The position numbers were made by a program, and so were the translations under genes. The notes beneath the pieces are model-generated. The model saw only the letters and a list, made by a program, of their open reading frames with translations. It did no database searches and was not told the origin of the DNA. A DNA stretch of 21,776 nt. Origin: Deltaproteobacteria bacterium. GTDB lineage: Bacteria > Myxococcota_A > UBA796 > UBA9615. Location: the NCBI GenBank assembly GCA_029261955.1, contig JAJDAI010000866.1, forward strand, positions 1-21,776, given 5' to 3'. Below, piece after piece: positions 21,356 to 21,776 of this stretch (position 1 is its first letter; each line of letters opens with the position of its first letter).

Positions 21356-21776
21356 ATGCGTTCGACGGCTGCGAAGGCCGTATTTGTCGGAGTGTTGGCG
21401 GCCGGAATGGTCCTGCCTGCGCTTGCGCGTGAGCGCGGCGAGAAGCGCTTCGAGGGCAACCAGCGGGACCCCCGCACCGTGCGCGCCGACGAGGCGGAGG
21501 TGCTGCGATCGCCCGAGCAGACCTGGCGCGCGTTCCAGTCGCTGCGCAGCCTCTACGTCGTCGTGGCTGAGAGCCGCGAGGACTGGGACCGCATCGTCGG
21601 CCCAGGCATCGCGAAGTCCCTCGGACGCGATGGCGGCGAAGAGGCCTTCGACCGCTTCGTCCAGGGCCTGCCCGAGACCATCCAGGTCGCGGGCCCCGAG
21701 CTCGACGGCGCCCTGGTCCGGGTCGATCTGCCGGACAAGCGTGGCAAGGCCTGGGTCGCCATCCACATGCCCGGCC
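21356..21776 (+). CDS. Secreted protein of unknown function, N-terminal part (runs off window)
   Basis: An open frame from the ATG at 21356 continues to the window end without a stop (140 codons). GGGAAGGGG at 21340-21348 is a strong ribosome binding site. The N-terminus MRSTAAKAVFVGVLAAGMVL followed by PALARERG is a Sec signal peptide, cleaved near ALA. The mature part begins with charged, probably flexible sequence (ERGEKRFEGNQRDPRTVRAD), then EQTWRAFQSLRSLYVVVAES and FDRFVQGLPETIQVAG. I do not recognise the family. Codon use matches the neighbours, and opposite-strand reading frames here have no domain sense. The C-terminal end is missing, so no function is offered. Confidence 0.75.
   Translation, partial: MRSTAAKAVFVGVLAAGMVLPALARERGEKRFEGNQRDPRTVRADEAEVLRSPEQTWRAFQSLRSLYVVVAESREDWDRIVGPGIAKSLGRDGGEEAFDRFVQGLPETIQVAGPELDGALVRVDLPDKRGKAWVAIHMPG

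Overview
The window is very GC-rich DNA (roughly 70% by eye) from a bacterium that looks like a deltaproteobacterium of the Myxococcota type. That guess rests on a Hanks-type Ser/Thr kinase, FHA-domain proteins including an FHA-sigma54 activator, several lipoproteins, GTG/TTG starts and probable leaderless genes. No rRNA, tRNA, CRISPR array, integrase or transposase gene was seen.

Layout. Bases 1-2055 hold a truncated Ser/Thr kinase gene (minus) divergent from an FHA-AAA+-Fis sigma54 activator, followed by a small membrane protein. Bases 2049-4382 (minus) encode a lipoprotein with a lytic-transglycosylase-like domain, an AmpD/PGRP-type amidase domain and four beta-sandwich repeats. Its 260-bp upstream region has a -24/-12-like promoter and three copies of GGTCAS-N4-GTGACC. 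Bases 4643-13737 are nine minus-strand genes. In order of transcription they are a cysteine-cluster protein, an operon joined by 4-nt overlaps (DNA methyltransferase, dCTPase-like MazG protein, 4-alpha-glucanotransferase, YjbQ), an Xaa-Pro aminopeptidase, and a set joined by TGATG overlaps (response regulator, histidine kinase, pseudo-receiver-HDOD protein). Bases 13878-19538 (plus) encode a cation/Ca2+ antiporter, a Cys-rich lipoprotein, an FHA protein, a substrate-binding lipoprotein, a peroxiredoxin-like protein with an in-frame TGA, and a B12-binding/radical-SAM protein. Bases 19609-20675 (minus) are a marR-yceI pair. The window ends with a LEA14-like protein and a truncated secreted protein (plus).

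Most notable points. (1) The peroxiredoxin-like gene at 17371-17871 is almost certainly a selenoprotein gene: TGA at 17473 replaces the first Cys of the CxxC active site, and a textbook bacterial SECIS hairpin lies 10 nt downstream. A conventional gene call would truncate it. (2) Two copies (12470-12554 and 17891-17976) of an unannotated REP-like element share palindromic 13-mers, while their outer stems differ in sequence but remain self-complementary within each copy. (3) A sigma54-style control region lies upstream of the cell-wall hydrolase. (4) Six genes have TAnnnT hexamers 6-9 nt before the start codon and no visible Shine-Dalgarno sequence, which suggests frequent leaderless transcription. 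(5) A long AT-rich inverted repeat covers the marR promoter.
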